NCBI GenBank assembly: GCA_021204585.1 | Contig: JAJPZC010000128.1 | Location: forward strand, 5,264-46,612 | DNA length: 41,349 nt | Source: Clostridia bacterium | GTDB taxonomy: Bacteria; Bacillota; Clostridia; Christensenellales; Borkfalkiaceae | Direction: 5' to 3' | In this document: piece after piece, positions 15,537-24,648 of the stretch | Numbering within the stretch: the stretch's first letter is position 1 | Layout of the letters: every line of letters starts with the position of its first letter | Position numbers and translations under genes: made by a program | The notes under the pieces: model-generated | Told to the model about the DNA's origin: nothing | Databases searched by the model: none | The model's input: the letters and a program-made list of their open reading frames with translations, nothing else

Positions 15537-16753
15537 AGGCCGCAGTGTTCACCCTCGGGTGCAAGGTAAACGAGACGGAGTCCGGCTCCATCATGGCCGG
15601 TCTGGAGGCCGCCGGATGGGACGTCTCAGACTCTCTGGAGCCTGCGGACGTGTACGTCCTCAACACCTGTGCAGTAACTGCAGAGGCGGAAAAGAAGAGC
15701 CGCCAGCTGGTTGCCCGCGCAAGGCGCTTCAACCCGGACGCCGCCGTGTACGTCTGCGGCTGTGCCTCGCAGAACTCCCCGGCATCCTTTGAAGAGCGCA
15801 ATGTTACCTATGTCTGCGGCACGGATGGGAAGGAGGACAAGGTCCTTAGCCGCATAGCGGAAGACTTCGGCATGGCCTGCTATAGCGGCCTGTATCCCAA
15901 GCAGACCCGCACAAGGGCCTTCATAAAGATCCAGGACGGGTGCAGCTCATTCTGCTCATACTGCCGCATACCGTATTTGAGAGGACGCACGAGGTCCAGA
16001 AGCATAGATGACATAAGGCGTGAGATAGACGCCTGCACAAGCCCTGAGATTGTGCTCAACGGCATCAACCTCACCGCATACAGCTGTGAGGGCTACACCC
16101 TCACAGACCTCATTCTGGCCCTCAGGGACGTCCCTGCGAGGATCCGCCTGGGCTCTTTGGAGAACGGCATAATCTCAGAGGACTTCCTGGAGGCTTGCAC
16201 CAAGTTGCAGGACTTCGCCCCGCAGTTTCATCTGTCCCTCCAGAGCGGCAGCACGGCCGTCCTCAAGGCCATGAACCGCCATTACACCAGGGAAGAGTAC
16301 CTGGAGCGGTGCGCCCTGGTGTACAAGTACTTTCCGCAAGGCAGCATTACAACGGACATCATAGCAGGCTTTCCTACGGAGACAGAGGAAGACTTTGCCG
16401 AGAGTTTAAGCATCATAGACGAGGCCGGCTTTGCGCGTGTGCATGCCTTTGAATACTCCCAGCGTGCCGGCACGGTTTCTGCCAGGACAATGAAAGACCT
16501 GCCGCATGCCGTAAAGAACGCCCGCCTCCAGCAGCTTCTTTTAAAGGGCAAGGAGGCCGAAGTGAAGTTCGTAACCTCTTTCGCAGGAAAGACTTTGGAC
16601 TTCATCGCAGAGGAGAAGCAGGGGGAGTATTATACAGGTCATACCGGCAACTACATAAAGATATACGCACCCGGGGAGCTCATCCCGGGAAAGAAATACA
16701 GGGTGGAAATAGAGAGAGCGTATGAAGACGGAGCAATCGCACGCTGCATCTGA
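15533..16753 (+). CDS. mtaB: tRNA t6A37 methylthiotransferase MtaB
   Basis: Radical SAM enzyme that converts t6A37 to ms2t6A37 in ANN-decoding tRNAs. The 406-residue protein carries the N-terminal methylthiotransferase domain with cluster cysteines C10 (TLGCKVNETES), C46 and probably C77. The radical-SAM CxxxCxxC is C137-C141-C144 (DGCSSFCSYCRIP), and a short TRAM-like tail follows. It is coupled to rsmE by a 4-bp overlap. Its 3' end overlaps the next gene by 32 bp. Confidence 0.95.
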   Translation: MKAAVFTLGCKVNETESGSIMAGLEAAGWDVSDSLEPADVYVLNTCAVTAEAEKKSRQLVARARRFNPDAAVYVCGCASQNSPASFEERNVTYVCGTDGKEDKVLSRIAEDFGMACYSGLYPKQTRTRAFIKIQDGCSSFCSYCRIPYLRGRTRSRSIDDIRREIDACTSPEIVLNGINLTAYSCEGYTLTDLILALRDVPARIRLGSLENGIISEDFLEACTKLQDFAPQFHLSLQSGSTAVLKAMNRHYTREEYLERCALVYKYFPQGSITTDIIAGFPTETEEDFAESLSIIDEAGFARVHAFEYSQRAGTVSARTMKDLPHAVKNARLQQLLLKGKEAEVKFVTSFAGKTLDFIAEEKQGEYYTGHTGNYIKIYAPGELIPGKKYRVEIERAYEDGAIARCI

Positions 16754-18674
16754 TGACGAGACAGACCTTCAGGCCCAAGAGCCGCCGGTCCCGGATGAGT
16801 CCAGAAAGCCTAAGAGCGGATGGTTTGCCAAGGCAAGGCATGCTTTGGCAGTCTTTTTCGTGCAGACTTTCCGCCCACGCACCAGGGAAGACTACACAGA
16901 GCTCCTTTTAAGGGGCTACAAGGGCCACAAGGAAGGGATACGGAACAAATACCCCTGGATGTATATCCGTTTCTTAGGCCTTTGCCTCGTGCTGTTTGCC
17001 ATAACGGCATGCGTGTATTACCTTACGGACAACAGCCTCGGCGCCCCGCAGCTGGTGCTCTTCGGCGCCGGAATGGGGTGCATAGCCTTTCTTATCCTTA
17101 TATACGAACTCTATACCGGCAACGAGATGCCGTTCCTGCTGCTCCTTGCCATATGCGTCATAGGCGGCTTCATATCCGTCTGCATAACGCAGTTCGGCTA
17201 CCTTGCGTACGTACCTGACGGAGACTATGCGGAGCCTTTCTGGGTTGGCTTCTGGGAAGAGCTGTGCAAGGCCCTCATAGCCATCCTGTGCGTCCTCATC
17301 TTCGCCAAGAAGAAGGACCCGTTCGCAGCCTTCTTAATAGGCGTGGCCATAGGCTGCGGCTTCGCCCTCTCGGAGGACGCCGGGTACATATACGTATACT
17401 CCAACTGGCTCTTAAAGGTTTCATCCGCCTCGGAGCTCACCTTAGAGCGTGCCTGCATGGCCGTCTGCACACACGCCACCTGGACAGGCATCATATGCTG
17501 GGCCTTTGCAAACTTCCGCAAGCCCTTCATAAACCTCCGCTTCTGGGGCTGCGTGGCCCTCTGCATGCTCCTGCATGCCCTGTGGGACTTGCCCTACACC
17601 GGATGGGTCAACGTAATCGTAACCATCCTGTGCGTCATAGCAGGCATCTGGTTCGAGGCCTGGATTATATACAGGTGCAAAAAGCCGACCCTTGCAATCT
17701 CCCCGGGAGACACTGAAGAGGTGCAGCTCTCCATAAACCTTGAGACCGGCCTCATAGGCGGCAAAACGAAGGACTCCGGATACTACTCCAGAGCGGGCAA
17801 TCTTGCCGGGAGCCTCTGCATCGTGGGCGCCTCTCTCATGATGTGCCTCTATTTCATGCTTAACCCTTTCACGCTCCGCACCAAGACCATAACCTACACG
17901 GACGTGGACCAATTCATCTTAGAGGCGCAGTACGGCCACACGATAGATGTTGACATGAACCGCCCCTACGACGATACCGTCTCATATTCGGACAACTACT
18001 CATACACCGTGACGGACGGAAAGCTTGAGGCTGCCATCCAGCGCATCCCCGCCGTAATGGACGGCGAAGTGCAGGAGGACGCTTGGATCTGGTACACCTA
18101 TTACTTTGATACCAGCGATGGCACCTACGCCGTCCAGACAGAGTCCACGGACTCAGATGACTCCTCAGAAGACCCGGAAACCGAGGACCCTGAAACCGAA
18201 GATCCGGATGCAACAGATTCGGACGCAAAAGACCCTGCAGACGGTACGGATACAGATCCGGACGAGGGCCAGGATTCCACAGGTGAAGAAGGCACGGATA
18301 CGGACCCCGGAGAGGGTACGGATACGGACACTGAAGGCAGCACGGATGAGGGTGAAGAGCCTTCAGATGATAACACAGAGGAAGAGCCGGTGCCTGTCAC
18401 TCCGTACAGCGTTGGCTTTGAGCTGGACGGCGTGACGTACAGGTTCAGAAGCATAGGCGACAAGGCCGTCGTAGTGCTTGATTTCGACTATAGTACGTGG
18501 GGAACGAACGATGACGGCACGGAGGTGTACCTCACCGTGGAGGATACGAACATCATTTACAAGGTGGGCGGAATTGCCCTTTTAACCATTGCAGCATGCG
18601 CCCTTGCGGGCGGTATAATATCATTTGCGGTATGCAAAGCAAAATCCAGGAGGATGAAGAAGAATGCTCAGTGA
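16722..18674 (+). CDS. PrsW-type intramembrane protease with acidic extracellular domain
   Basis: The 650-residue membrane protein has about eight helices (roughly 84-318) containing the PrsW/CAAX-like motifs EE...K (WEELCKALI), FALSEDAGY, THATW and LLHALWD. These are the candidate metal-binding or catalytic residues of glutamic-type intramembrane proteases; PrsW in Bacillus cleaves an anti-sigma factor. Unusually a ninth helix (about 358-380) leads to an exposed region with a roughly 75-residue Asp/Glu/Thr repeat stretch, a small beta-rich part, and a final helix (about 617-640) with a basic tail. The substrate is unknown; no sigma or anti-sigma gene is nearby. The proposed start lies 32 bp inside mtaB, preceded by GAGAGAG. 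Confidence 0.8.
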   Translation: MKTEQSHAASDDETDLQAQEPPVPDESRKPKSGWFAKARHALAVFFVQTFRPRTREDYTELLLRGYKGHKEGIRNKYPWMYIRFLGLCLVLFAITACVYYLTDNSLGAPQLVLFGAGMGCIAFLILIYELYTGNEMPFLLLLAICVIGGFISVCITQFGYLAYVPDGDYAEPFWVGFWEELCKALIAILCVLIFAKKKDPFAAFLIGVAIGCGFALSEDAGYIYVYSNWLLKVSSASELTLERACMAVCTHATWTGIICWAFANFRKPFINLRFWGCVALCMLLHALWDLPYTGWVNVIVTILCVIAGIWFEAWIIYRCKKPTLAISPGDTEEVQLSINLETGLIGGKTKDSGYYSRAGNLAGSLCIVGASLMMCLYFMLNPFTLRTKTITYTDVDQFILEAQYGHTIDVDMNRPYDDTVSYSDNYSYTVTDGKLEAAIQRIPAVMDGEVQEDAWIWYTYYFDTSDGTYAVQTESTDSDDSSEDPETEDPETEDPDATDSDAKDPADGTDTDPDEGQDSTGEEGTDTDPGEGTDTDTEGSTDEGEEPSDDNTEEEPVPVTPYSVGFELDGVTYRFRSIGDKAVVVLDFDYSTWGTNDDGTEVYLTVEDTNIIYKVGGIALLTIAACALAGGIISFAVCKAKSRRMKKNAQ

Positions 18675-19002
18675 TGACTGCCTCTTTTGCAAAATCATAG
18701 AGGGGAAGATCCCTTCAACCAAAGTGTACGAAGATGACAAGATGCTTGTCTTCAAGGACATAGAGCCCAAGGCAAAGGTGCACCTTCTTGCCGTGGCCAA
18801 AGACCACTTCAAGCTTCTTGCAGACATGAACGATGAACAGGCGGAGCTTGTAAAGTACATGCTCACAAAGATTCCTGCCATAGCCGCTGCAAACGGCTGC
18901 GAGAAGGGCTTCCGCCTTGTCATAAACCAGGGCGAAGACGCCGGCCAGTCCGTCTTCCATCTCCACATCCACATCCTCGGCGGCGAGACTTTGGGCTGGT
19001 AA
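18664..19002 (+). CDS. HIT-family nucleotide hydrolase
   Basis: The 112-residue histidine-triad protein is HinT-like, probably a purine nucleoside phosphoramidase. It begins DDCLFCKIIEGKIPS, as usual for the family, and ends with the triad FHLHIHILGG (His99, His101, His103). It overlaps the preceding gene by 11 bp. AGGAGGATGAAG inside that gene provides the ribosome binding site. A terminator follows at 19083. Confidence 0.95.
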   Translation: MLSDDCLFCKIIEGKIPSTKVYEDDKMLVFKDIEPKAKVHLLAVAKDHFKLLADMNDEQAELVKYMLTKIPAIAAANGCEKGFRLVINQGEDAGQSVFHLHIHILGGETLGW

Positions 19003-19082
19003 TCCAGCTTTGGGCTCCCTTGTCTGCCAGCGCAGCTCTGTCCGCAGGCAGCTGTATCTGCATAACATACAGTCACGCACCA

Positions 19083-19107
19083 GGCCGGCTTCTGCCGGCC
19101 ATTCGTT
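19083..19107 (+). terminator. Terminator after the HIT gene
   Basis: GGCCGGC-TTCT-GCCGGCC stem followed by ATTCGTTTG. Nearly the same hairpin and flank occur at 28454 after trpA. Confidence 0.7.
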
Positions 19108-19175
19108 TGCCCCGTTTGCAATCCGGCAGCAGAGAAAGCAGTAAACTGACAAAATATCAACATTGTTCATATTTT

Positions 19176-19338
19176 ATGTAAAAAAACGTCAAAAAAGGGG
19201 TCAAAAACATGTCAATAAGCGTCAAAAATTTGGTTAAAAAAATGTCATTTTGCGTCAAAATTAGGGTAAATATCATGTAAAAAAACGTCAAAAAAAGGGT
19301 TTAAATCATGTCAATATGCGTCAAAAAAATCGCATGAG
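19176..19338. repeat. 33-bp tandem array built from 11-bp A-tract units
   Basis: Units begin with ATGT at 19176, 19209, 19242, 19275 and 19308: exactly 33 bp apart, the last one partial. Each unit is made of three 11-bp pieces of the type ATGTNAAAAAA, CGTCAAAAAAG and GGGTNAAAAAC, so A-rich runs recur about once per helical turn for some 160 bp. This pattern is expected to bend DNA. The array ends a few bases before the -35 of the DUF4143 gene. It is not CRISPR: there are no unique spacers. It accounts for most of the 398-bp gap between the HIT gene and the ATPase gene. Confidence 0.95.
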
Positions 19339-19341
19339 AAC

Positions 19342-19370
19342 TTGATTTTCTGAATATAGTATGCTATAAT
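19342..19370 (+). promoter_or_regulatory. Promoter of the DUF4143 ATPase gene
   Basis: TTGATT (19342-19347), 17-bp spacer, TATAAT (19365-19370), directly downstream of the phased A-tract array. Confidence 0.85.
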
Positions 19371-19400
19371 TGCAATCGTTCTTTGAGAGGTGTTTTTTGC

Positions 19401-20813
19401 ATGTTAAAAAGGAAGATAGAAACACAGATTGATTCATGGATTAAGACAGGGAAGTCCGCTCTCTTGATTACAGGGGTAAGACAGTCTGGGAAAACATATA
19501 TTATTAATAAGTGTCTTGATCGTGCCAAGGTGCGGTATGTTTATATTGACCTGCTTCATGAAGCTGAAATCCGGCAGATTCTTGATGAAACGAACGACCT
19601 TGAGGAACTGTATATCAAATTGCGCACTCATATTCGGACCCCACTGAAGAAGGGTATGGTGATTTTTTTTGATGAGGTTCAGGCATACAAGAATATAGTG
19701 ACTAAGATTAAAGCGCTTGTTGCGGACGGCACGTTCAGATATATTTTAAGTGGTTCGCTGTTAGGAGTGTTTCTGAGGGGAGTTGAATCCGCCCCCGTAG
19801 GCTATATGGATACATATCAAATGTATCCGCTGGATTTTGAGGAGTTTTTAAGAAATTATAATGAGAACGAAGAGGTTGTAGATTATCTTCGGGGGTTTTA
19901 TAAGGATCGTAAGCCCATACCTGATACAATATATAAAAAAATGCAGTTTATATTCAATCTGTATCTTATTGTTGGTGGTATGCCTCAGGCTGTGGATGAA
20001 TTTTTACGCTCAGGTGATCTCGATAAAGTCAGCAGAATTCACATTCAGATTCAAAATATGTTTGATATGGATTTCACCCAATATGAATCCGACAGTGAGA
20101 AGATTTATCTTTCGCGGATTTATCACCTTATTCCATCAGAACTCGATAAGAGAAACAAGAGATTCACCTATACTGAGGTCAATAAGACTGATGGTGAGGA
20201 GTCTGACGATGATTCCACTGCCAACAAAAAACAGCGCCATATAGACAGATACACCAAATTAGACAAGGAATTCTTGTGGCTGTGGCGTGCCGGTGTGGCT
20301 CTCCCAGCATTCAACTCACCAATCGAGTCCTCTCTCAAAAAGGATTTGAAGGCTACACTCTTTAAGTTGTTTATGTGTGATGTCGGTCTTTTGACAACAG
20401 AGTACGGGAAGGGTACTAAAGATCGTATATTAAACAATTCAAATGATATTAATTGCGGTGCAGTATACGAGAACTATGTGGCCCAGGAGCTTACTGCTCA
20501 CGGGTATTCAGTGTTTTATCATTCCAGTGCAAAAAATGGAGAAATTGACTTTCTTGTTGAGCATGACAAAACCATATTGCCTATTGAGGTGAAGAGTGGC
20601 AAGGACTTTGCGGAGCATGCCTCTTTAAGTAGGGTGATGTCTTTAAAGAATTGTAATATTGATGAGGCCTATGTGCTTGCAAACTGTAACATTCATCAGG
20701 AAGGGAAGATTGTATACATGCCTGTTTATATGTTGATGTTCCTCACAGATGAAATTGTATTGGGCAAAATTGACTTAAATAAATATCGTATCACGGAATT
20801 TCCAGAGGAATAG
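19401..20813 (+). CDS. AAA-type ATPase with DUF4143 domain, probably horizontally acquired
   Basis: The 470-residue protein has Walker A GVRQSGKT (25-32), Walker B MVIFFDEVQ (86-94), an arginine-rich mid region and the C-terminal DUF4143 domain (LFMCDVGLL, ENYVAQEL). This ends in a nuclease-fold-like motif GEIDFLV...PIEVKSG (D...ExK). Function of this family is poorly known. Ile codons are mainly ATT and AT content is far higher than in all neighbours, so it was probably acquired by transfer. The ATG at 19401 follows GAGAGGTG at good spacing; the frame opens 18 bp earlier. It is a single gene between a terminator and the trp leader, with its own promoter. Confidence 0.92.
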   Translation: MLKRKIETQIDSWIKTGKSALLITGVRQSGKTYIINKCLDRAKVRYVYIDLLHEAEIRQILDETNDLEELYIKLRTHIRTPLKKGMVIFFDEVQAYKNIVTKIKALVADGTFRYILSGSLLGVFLRGVESAPVGYMDTYQMYPLDFEEFLRNYNENEEVVDYLRGFYKDRKPIPDTIYKKMQFIFNLYLIVGGMPQAVDEFLRSGDLDKVSRIHIQIQNMFDMDFTQYESDSEKIYLSRIYHLIPSELDKRNKRFTYTEVNKTDGEESDDDSTANKKQRHIDRYTKLDKEFLWLWRAGVALPAFNSPIESSLKKDLKATLFKLFMCDVGLLTTEYGKGTKDRILNNSNDINCGAVYENYVAQELTAHGYSVFYHSSAKNGEIDFLVEHDKTILPIEVKSGKDFAEHASLSRVMSLKNCNIDEAYVLANCNIHQEGKIVYMPVYMLMFLTDEIVLGKIDLNKYRITEFPEE

Positions 20814-20843
20814 TGCTGCAACCGGGCATATGCGCCGGTGTTG

Positions 20844-20879
20844 TGTGAACAGTATCCTTAAAGTAGGATAATATTCACA
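20844..20879. other. Two-tier 36-bp dyad downstream of the ATPase gene
   Basis: TGTGAA-CAG-TATCCT-TAAAGT-AGGATA-ATA-TTCACA: two perfect 6-bp inverted repeats nested with equal 3-bp gaps. There is no T run after it. It may be a terminator of the ATPase gene, or a protein-binding site. A related TGTGTGAATAGT motif is repeated at 28937-28962. Confidence 0.5.
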
Positions 20880-20960
20880 AGAAACATCCCCATCCCCTGT
20901 CGACCTATAGGGGCAGGCAAAAAAGGCAAAAAAAGCTCTGTGCAATATGGCAATTTTTCC

Positions 20961-20989
20961 TTGACATTGAAAAATGCCGAGTGTAGAAT
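20961..20989 (+). promoter_or_regulatory. Promoter of the trp operon
   Basis: TTGACA (20961-20966), 17-bp spacer, TAGAAT (20984-20989), just before the T-box leader. Confidence 0.88.
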
Positions 20990-20997
20990 TGCAGGCA

Positions 20998-21291
20998 GAA
21001 TTGAATATGCTTCAAACCGTTGATGCGGGAGTAAAGACAGCATATGCGCTCACAGAGAGTCCGGGCAGATGAGAGCCGGGCAGAAAGCAGGCTGTAAAAT
21101 GGGCCGCGGAGGGCACAAGGAAAGGGCATTGGGCCTGAGTATTTTGTGACGTGCATGGCATACGTCAGTTGCCGCGGATATGATAGGTATCCGGAAAGAG
21201 TGCAGCGAAAAGCTGTGAAGCAAGGTGGCACCGCGGGTGTATTTGGCATACTCGTCCTTGACAGAATGTGTAATTTTGTCAGGGACTTTTT
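20998..21291 (+). ncRNA. T-box riboswitch, Trp specifier, controlling trpEGDCFBA
   Basis: The leader contains stem I elements (AGAGAG near 21053), a candidate specifier TGG (21130-21132) followed by GCCTGAG, the T-box AAGGTGGCACCGCGG (ending at 21236), and a terminator. Terminator arms are 21254-21263 (GTCCTTGACA) and 21277-21286 (TGTCAGGGAC), then TTTTT. Uncharged tRNA(Trp) should stabilise the antiterminator and allow transcription of the operon. With the dyad at 20844 and the promoter, this explains most of the 537-bp gap before trpE. Confidence 0.93.
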
Positions 21292-21350
21292 GTTTGCGCC
21301 GGAAGAGCGCATGTTCGCAAGAGGGTGCGGGCCTTGGAAGGAAGTGTATT

Positions 21351-22823
21351 ATGAAGATCACGCCGTCATTGGAAGAAGTAGAGAAGCTGGCAGCAAGCGG
21401 AAGATACGGCATCATACCGGTATGCGGGGAGATATATGCGGACAGCACAACCACCATAGAGGTGCTGCGCGTTCTGCAGAGCGTAAGCTCCCACGTGTAC
21501 CTTCTGGAGAGTGCAGAGCCGGACAAACACATGGGCAGGTATTCGTTTTTGGGATATGACCCCACGCTGGACATCAAGTGCACGGACTATGAGATAACCA
21601 TATCGTCTGCGGTCGCAGACCAGACCTTCAAGGGGAATCCCAGGGATGAGATCAGAAAGCTCCTGGCACAGAACAGGAGCCCGCAGCTTCCCGGCATGCC
21701 GCCCTTTACCGGCGGGCTTGTTGGGTACTTCTCGTATGACTACATCAAGTACAGTGAGCCCACTCTGAAGCTGGATGCGGAGGATGAGGACAGGTTCCGT
21801 GACGTGGACCTCATGCTCTTTGACAAGGTCATAGTCTTTGACAACTACCGCCAGAAGATAATGCTCATTGCAAACGTCAAGGCCGCAAGCCCAGAGAGGG
21901 GCTACAACAGGGCGGTTCTTGAGATACAGAAGATGGCGGACCTCATACAGCACGGCGCAAAGGAGCCCGTGCAGCCCCTGAAGCTGAAGACGGACTTTAC
22001 ACCCCTCTTTGACAAGGACGCATACTGCCGCATGGTGGAGAAGGGCAAGGAGTACATATACGAGGGAGATATCTTCCAGGTGGTCCTTTCCAACAGGCTG
22101 GAGGCAGAGACGGAGGGGAGCCTTCTGGACACGTACAGAGTGCTCCGCACCAGCAACCCGTCTCCGTACATGTTCTACTTCTCCGGCGAGGACGGCGAGA
22201 TAGTGGGTGCAAGCCCGGAGACGCTTGTAAAGCTGGAAAACGGCAAGCTCTTCACATTCCCCTTGGCCGGCACAAGGCCGAGGGGCAAGACGCCGGAGGA
22301 GGACAGGGCTCTGGAGGAAGAGCTCCTGGGAGACGAAAAGGAGCGTGCAGAGCACAACATGCTTGTGGACTTAGGGCGCAATGACATAGGCAAAGTCTCC
22401 GAGATAGGCTCCGTCAAGGTGGAAAAGTACATGGGCATAGAGCGCTATTCCCACGTCATGCACATAGGCTCCATGGTAACAGGCCACATCCGCAAAGGAT
22501 ATGATGCCTTGAACGCCGTGGACTCCATCCTGCCTGCGGGAACCCTTTCCGGCGCTCCCAAGCTCCGTGCATGCGAGATCATAAATGAGCTGGAGAACAA
22601 CAAAAGGGGCATCTACGGAGGTGCAATAGGGTACATCTCATTTGACGGCAATCTGGACGTATGCATAGCCATCCGCCTCGCCTTCTCCAAGAACGGCAAG
22701 GTCTTCATCCGTTCCGGCGCCGGAATAGTTGCAGACAGCATTCCGGAGAACGAGTACCAGGAATGCCTCAACAAGGCCGCGGCCGTAATCAATGCGGTCC
22801 GCGAGTCAGAGGGCGGCATCTAA
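21351..22823 (+). CDS. trpE: Anthranilate synthase component I
   Basis: Makes anthranilate from chorismate with ammonia supplied by TrpG. The 490-residue product has the Trp feedback-site region LLESAEPDKHMGRYSFLGY and the chorismate-binding core GASPETLV, PLAGTRPRG, EHNMLVDLGRNDIG and GTLSGAPKLRA. The ATG at 21351 follows GGAAGGAAG; the open frame extends upstream into the leader, which is not translated there. First gene of the trp operon, controlled by the Trp T-box; feedback inhibition by Trp is inferred from the motif. Confidence 0.97.
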   Translation: MKITPSLEEVEKLAASGRYGIIPVCGEIYADSTTTIEVLRVLQSVSSHVYLLESAEPDKHMGRYSFLGYDPTLDIKCTDYEITISSAVADQTFKGNPRDEIRKLLAQNRSPQLPGMPPFTGGLVGYFSYDYIKYSEPTLKLDAEDEDRFRDVDLMLFDKVIVFDNYRQKIMLIANVKAASPERGYNRAVLEIQKMADLIQHGAKEPVQPLKLKTDFTPLFDKDAYCRMVEKGKEYIYEGDIFQVVLSNRLEAETEGSLLDTYRVLRTSNPSPYMFYFSGEDGEIVGASPETLVKLENGKLFTFPLAGTRPRGKTPEEDRALEEELLGDEKERAEHNMLVDLGRNDIGKVSEIGSVKVEKYMGIERYSHVMHIGSMVTGHIRKGYDALNAVDSILPAGTLSGAPKLRACEIINELENNKRGIYGGAIGYISFDGNLDVCIAIRLAFSKNGKVFIRSGAGIVADSIPENEYQECLNKAAAVINAVRESEGGI

Positions 22824-22874
22824 AGCCCCGCATCATCCATATCCCGCATCCAAAGCGCCTTTCACAATGCCACA

Positions 22875-22925
22875 GCGGCATCCTAACAAGGCCAGGCGGC
22901 ATCCTAACAAGGCCAGGCGGCATCC
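22875..22925. repeat. 21-bp tandem repeat before trpG
   Basis: GCGGCATCCTAACAAGGCCAG repeats with 21-bp spacing at 22875 and 22896, and a partial third copy starts at 22917. It lies in the 114-bp trpE-trpG spacer. Confidence 0.8.
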
Positions 22926-22937
22926 CAAGAGGTAATC

Positions 22938-23504
22938 ATGATACTGCTAATAGACAATTATGACAGCTTTTCATACAACGTATATCAGCTTGTGGGCGAC
23001 ATAAACCCGGACATAAAGGTCATACGCAATGATGAGATGGCCGCGGAAGACATTGCAGGTCTTGCTCCTGACCACATAATAATCTCACCGGGCCCAGGGA
23101 AGCCCAGGGATGCCGGCATCTGCGAGGATGTCATACGCATGTATTCCGGCAAGGTGCCCATTCTTGGCATATGCCTCGGGCACCAGGCAATATGCGAGGC
23201 CTTCGGCGGAGACATAGTGCACGCGCGCCGGCTCATGCACGGCAAGCAGTCCTCTGTTCTTTTGGACACGTCCTGCCCGCTCTTTAAGGACATGGAGCCG
23301 GAAATGGTTGCCGGCAGATACCATTCCCTTGTGGCAGACCCCGCAACTCTTCCGGACTGTCTCAAAGTCGTAGCCCGCACGAAGGACGGGGAGCTTATGG
23401 CGGTGCAGCACGTCAGGCACCGGACATACGGCGTCCAGTTCCATCCGGAGTCTGTCTTAACCCCGGAAGGCGCCCAGGTGCTCCGCAACTTCCTTGCCCT
23501 GTAA
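22938..23504 (+). CDS. trpG: Anthranilate synthase component II (glutamine amidotransferase)
   Basis: Class I glutamine amidotransferase that feeds ammonia to TrpE. The 188-residue protein begins LLIDNYDSFSYN, has the nucleophile Cys79 in GICLGHQAI, and the His169/Glu171 pair in FHPES. It is separate, not fused to trpD or trpE. AAGAGGTAATC precedes the start. Second gene of the trp operon. Confidence 0.96.
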   Translation: MILLIDNYDSFSYNVYQLVGDINPDIKVIRNDEMAAEDIAGLAPDHIIISPGPGKPRDAGICEDVIRMYSGKVPILGICLGHQAICEAFGGDIVHARRLMHGKQSSVLLDTSCPLFKDMEPEMVAGRYHSLVADPATLPDCLKVVARTKDGELMAVQHVRHRTYGVQFHPESVLTPEGAQVLRNFLAL

Positions 23505-23640
23505 CATGCGGACAGATGCCGCAGAACGGCCTGCAAGCGGCCGCAGGGGCGGGGCCGTAAACAGTACAGCAATGGATGATTCCATGCATAATATAGCAGA
23601 TTCAACGCAAGACGCTGCCGTTTGGCGGGTGGAGGACATT

Positions 23641-24648
23641 ATGATACATGAAGCTGTGACGCAGCTTGCTGCAAAGAAAGACATAGGGTATGACATGGCG
23701 TATGGCGTCATGAACGAAATCATGACGGGCCAGGCCAGCGATGTATTGAAGAGCGCATATCTCACGGCGCTTGCAATGAAGGGCGAGACCATAGAGGAAA
23801 TCTCCGGGTCCGCAGCGGCAATGAGGGACCATGCCCTCGTAATGCCCCACGAAGGGGACGCCCTTGAGATAGTGGGCACGGGCGGAGACGGCTTCGGCTC
23901 ATTCAACATCTCCACAACCGCAGCCTTCGTAATCTCCGCTGCCGGCGTGCCCGTAGCAAAGCATGGCAACAGGGCGGCAAGCTCCAAGTGCGGTGCGGCA
24001 GACGTTTTAGAGGCCCTTGGCGCAAACATCAAGATATCACCGGAGCGCAGCGCCCAGATTTTCAAGGAGATAGGCATGTGCTTCATGTTCGCACAGGTAT
24101 ATCACATCGCCATGAAGTACGTAGGGCCAATAAGGAAGGAGCTTGGCATCCGCACAGTGTTCAACATTTTAGGTCCCATAACCAACCCCGCACGAACCAA
24201 TCTGCAGGTTCTGGGAGTTTATGATGAGGCCATAATGGATGACATGGCAAAGGTTCTCACCAACCTCGGCGTGGAGCGCGGCATGGTGGTGTACGGCCAG
24301 GACAAGATGGACGAGATAACCGTCACGGCGCCTACAAGCATCGTTGAGATAGACCACGGCGCATACACAAAGTACGTCATCACCCCGGAGCAGTTCGGCA
24401 TGAAGACTGCCCCTAGGGCAGCCCTCGTAGGCGGCACCCCAGCAGAGAACGCAGAAATAACCTGCGCCATCCTGTCCGGCGCCTCCGGCCCCAAAACAGA
24501 CGCCGTCCTTCTCAACGCGGCAGCCGGCATAGTAGTGGGCAGCAAGGCCAAGGACCTTGCAGAGGGCGTAGACATCGCCCGTGAAGTCATCTCCAGCGGC
24601 GCAGCCAAGGCCAAGATGGATGCCTTCATCCGTCTCACCAACGAGTAA
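23641..24648 (+). CDS. trpD: Anthranilate phosphoribosyltransferase
   Basis: Transfers phosphoribose from PRPP to anthranilate. The 335-residue product shows GTGGDG (79-84) for PRPP, NISTT, KHGNR (107-111) and GPITNPAR, all family hallmarks. The open frame begins 147 bp upstream and overlaps trpG, but the ATG at 23641 has GGAGG 5 bases before it and gives the normal family length. Third gene of the trp operon. Confidence 0.95.
   Translation: MIHEAVTQLAAKKDIGYDMAYGVMNEIMTGQASDVLKSAYLTALAMKGETIEEISGSAAAMRDHALVMPHEGDALEIVGTGGDGFGSFNISTTAAFVISAAGVPVAKHGNRAASSKCGAADVLEALGANIKISPERSAQIFKEIGMCFMFAQVYHIAMKYVGPIRKELGIRTVFNILGPITNPARTNLQVLGVYDEAIMDDMAKVLTNLGVERGMVVYGQDKMDEITVTAPTSIVEIDHGAYTKYVITPEQFGMKTAPRAALVGGTPAENAEITCAILSGASGPKTDAVLLNAAAGIVVGSKAKDLAEGVDIAREVISSGAAKAKMDAFIRLTNE

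Noticed and set aside
19176-19338. CRISPR array
   Set aside because: Repeats follow each other without unique spacers and no cas genes are present.
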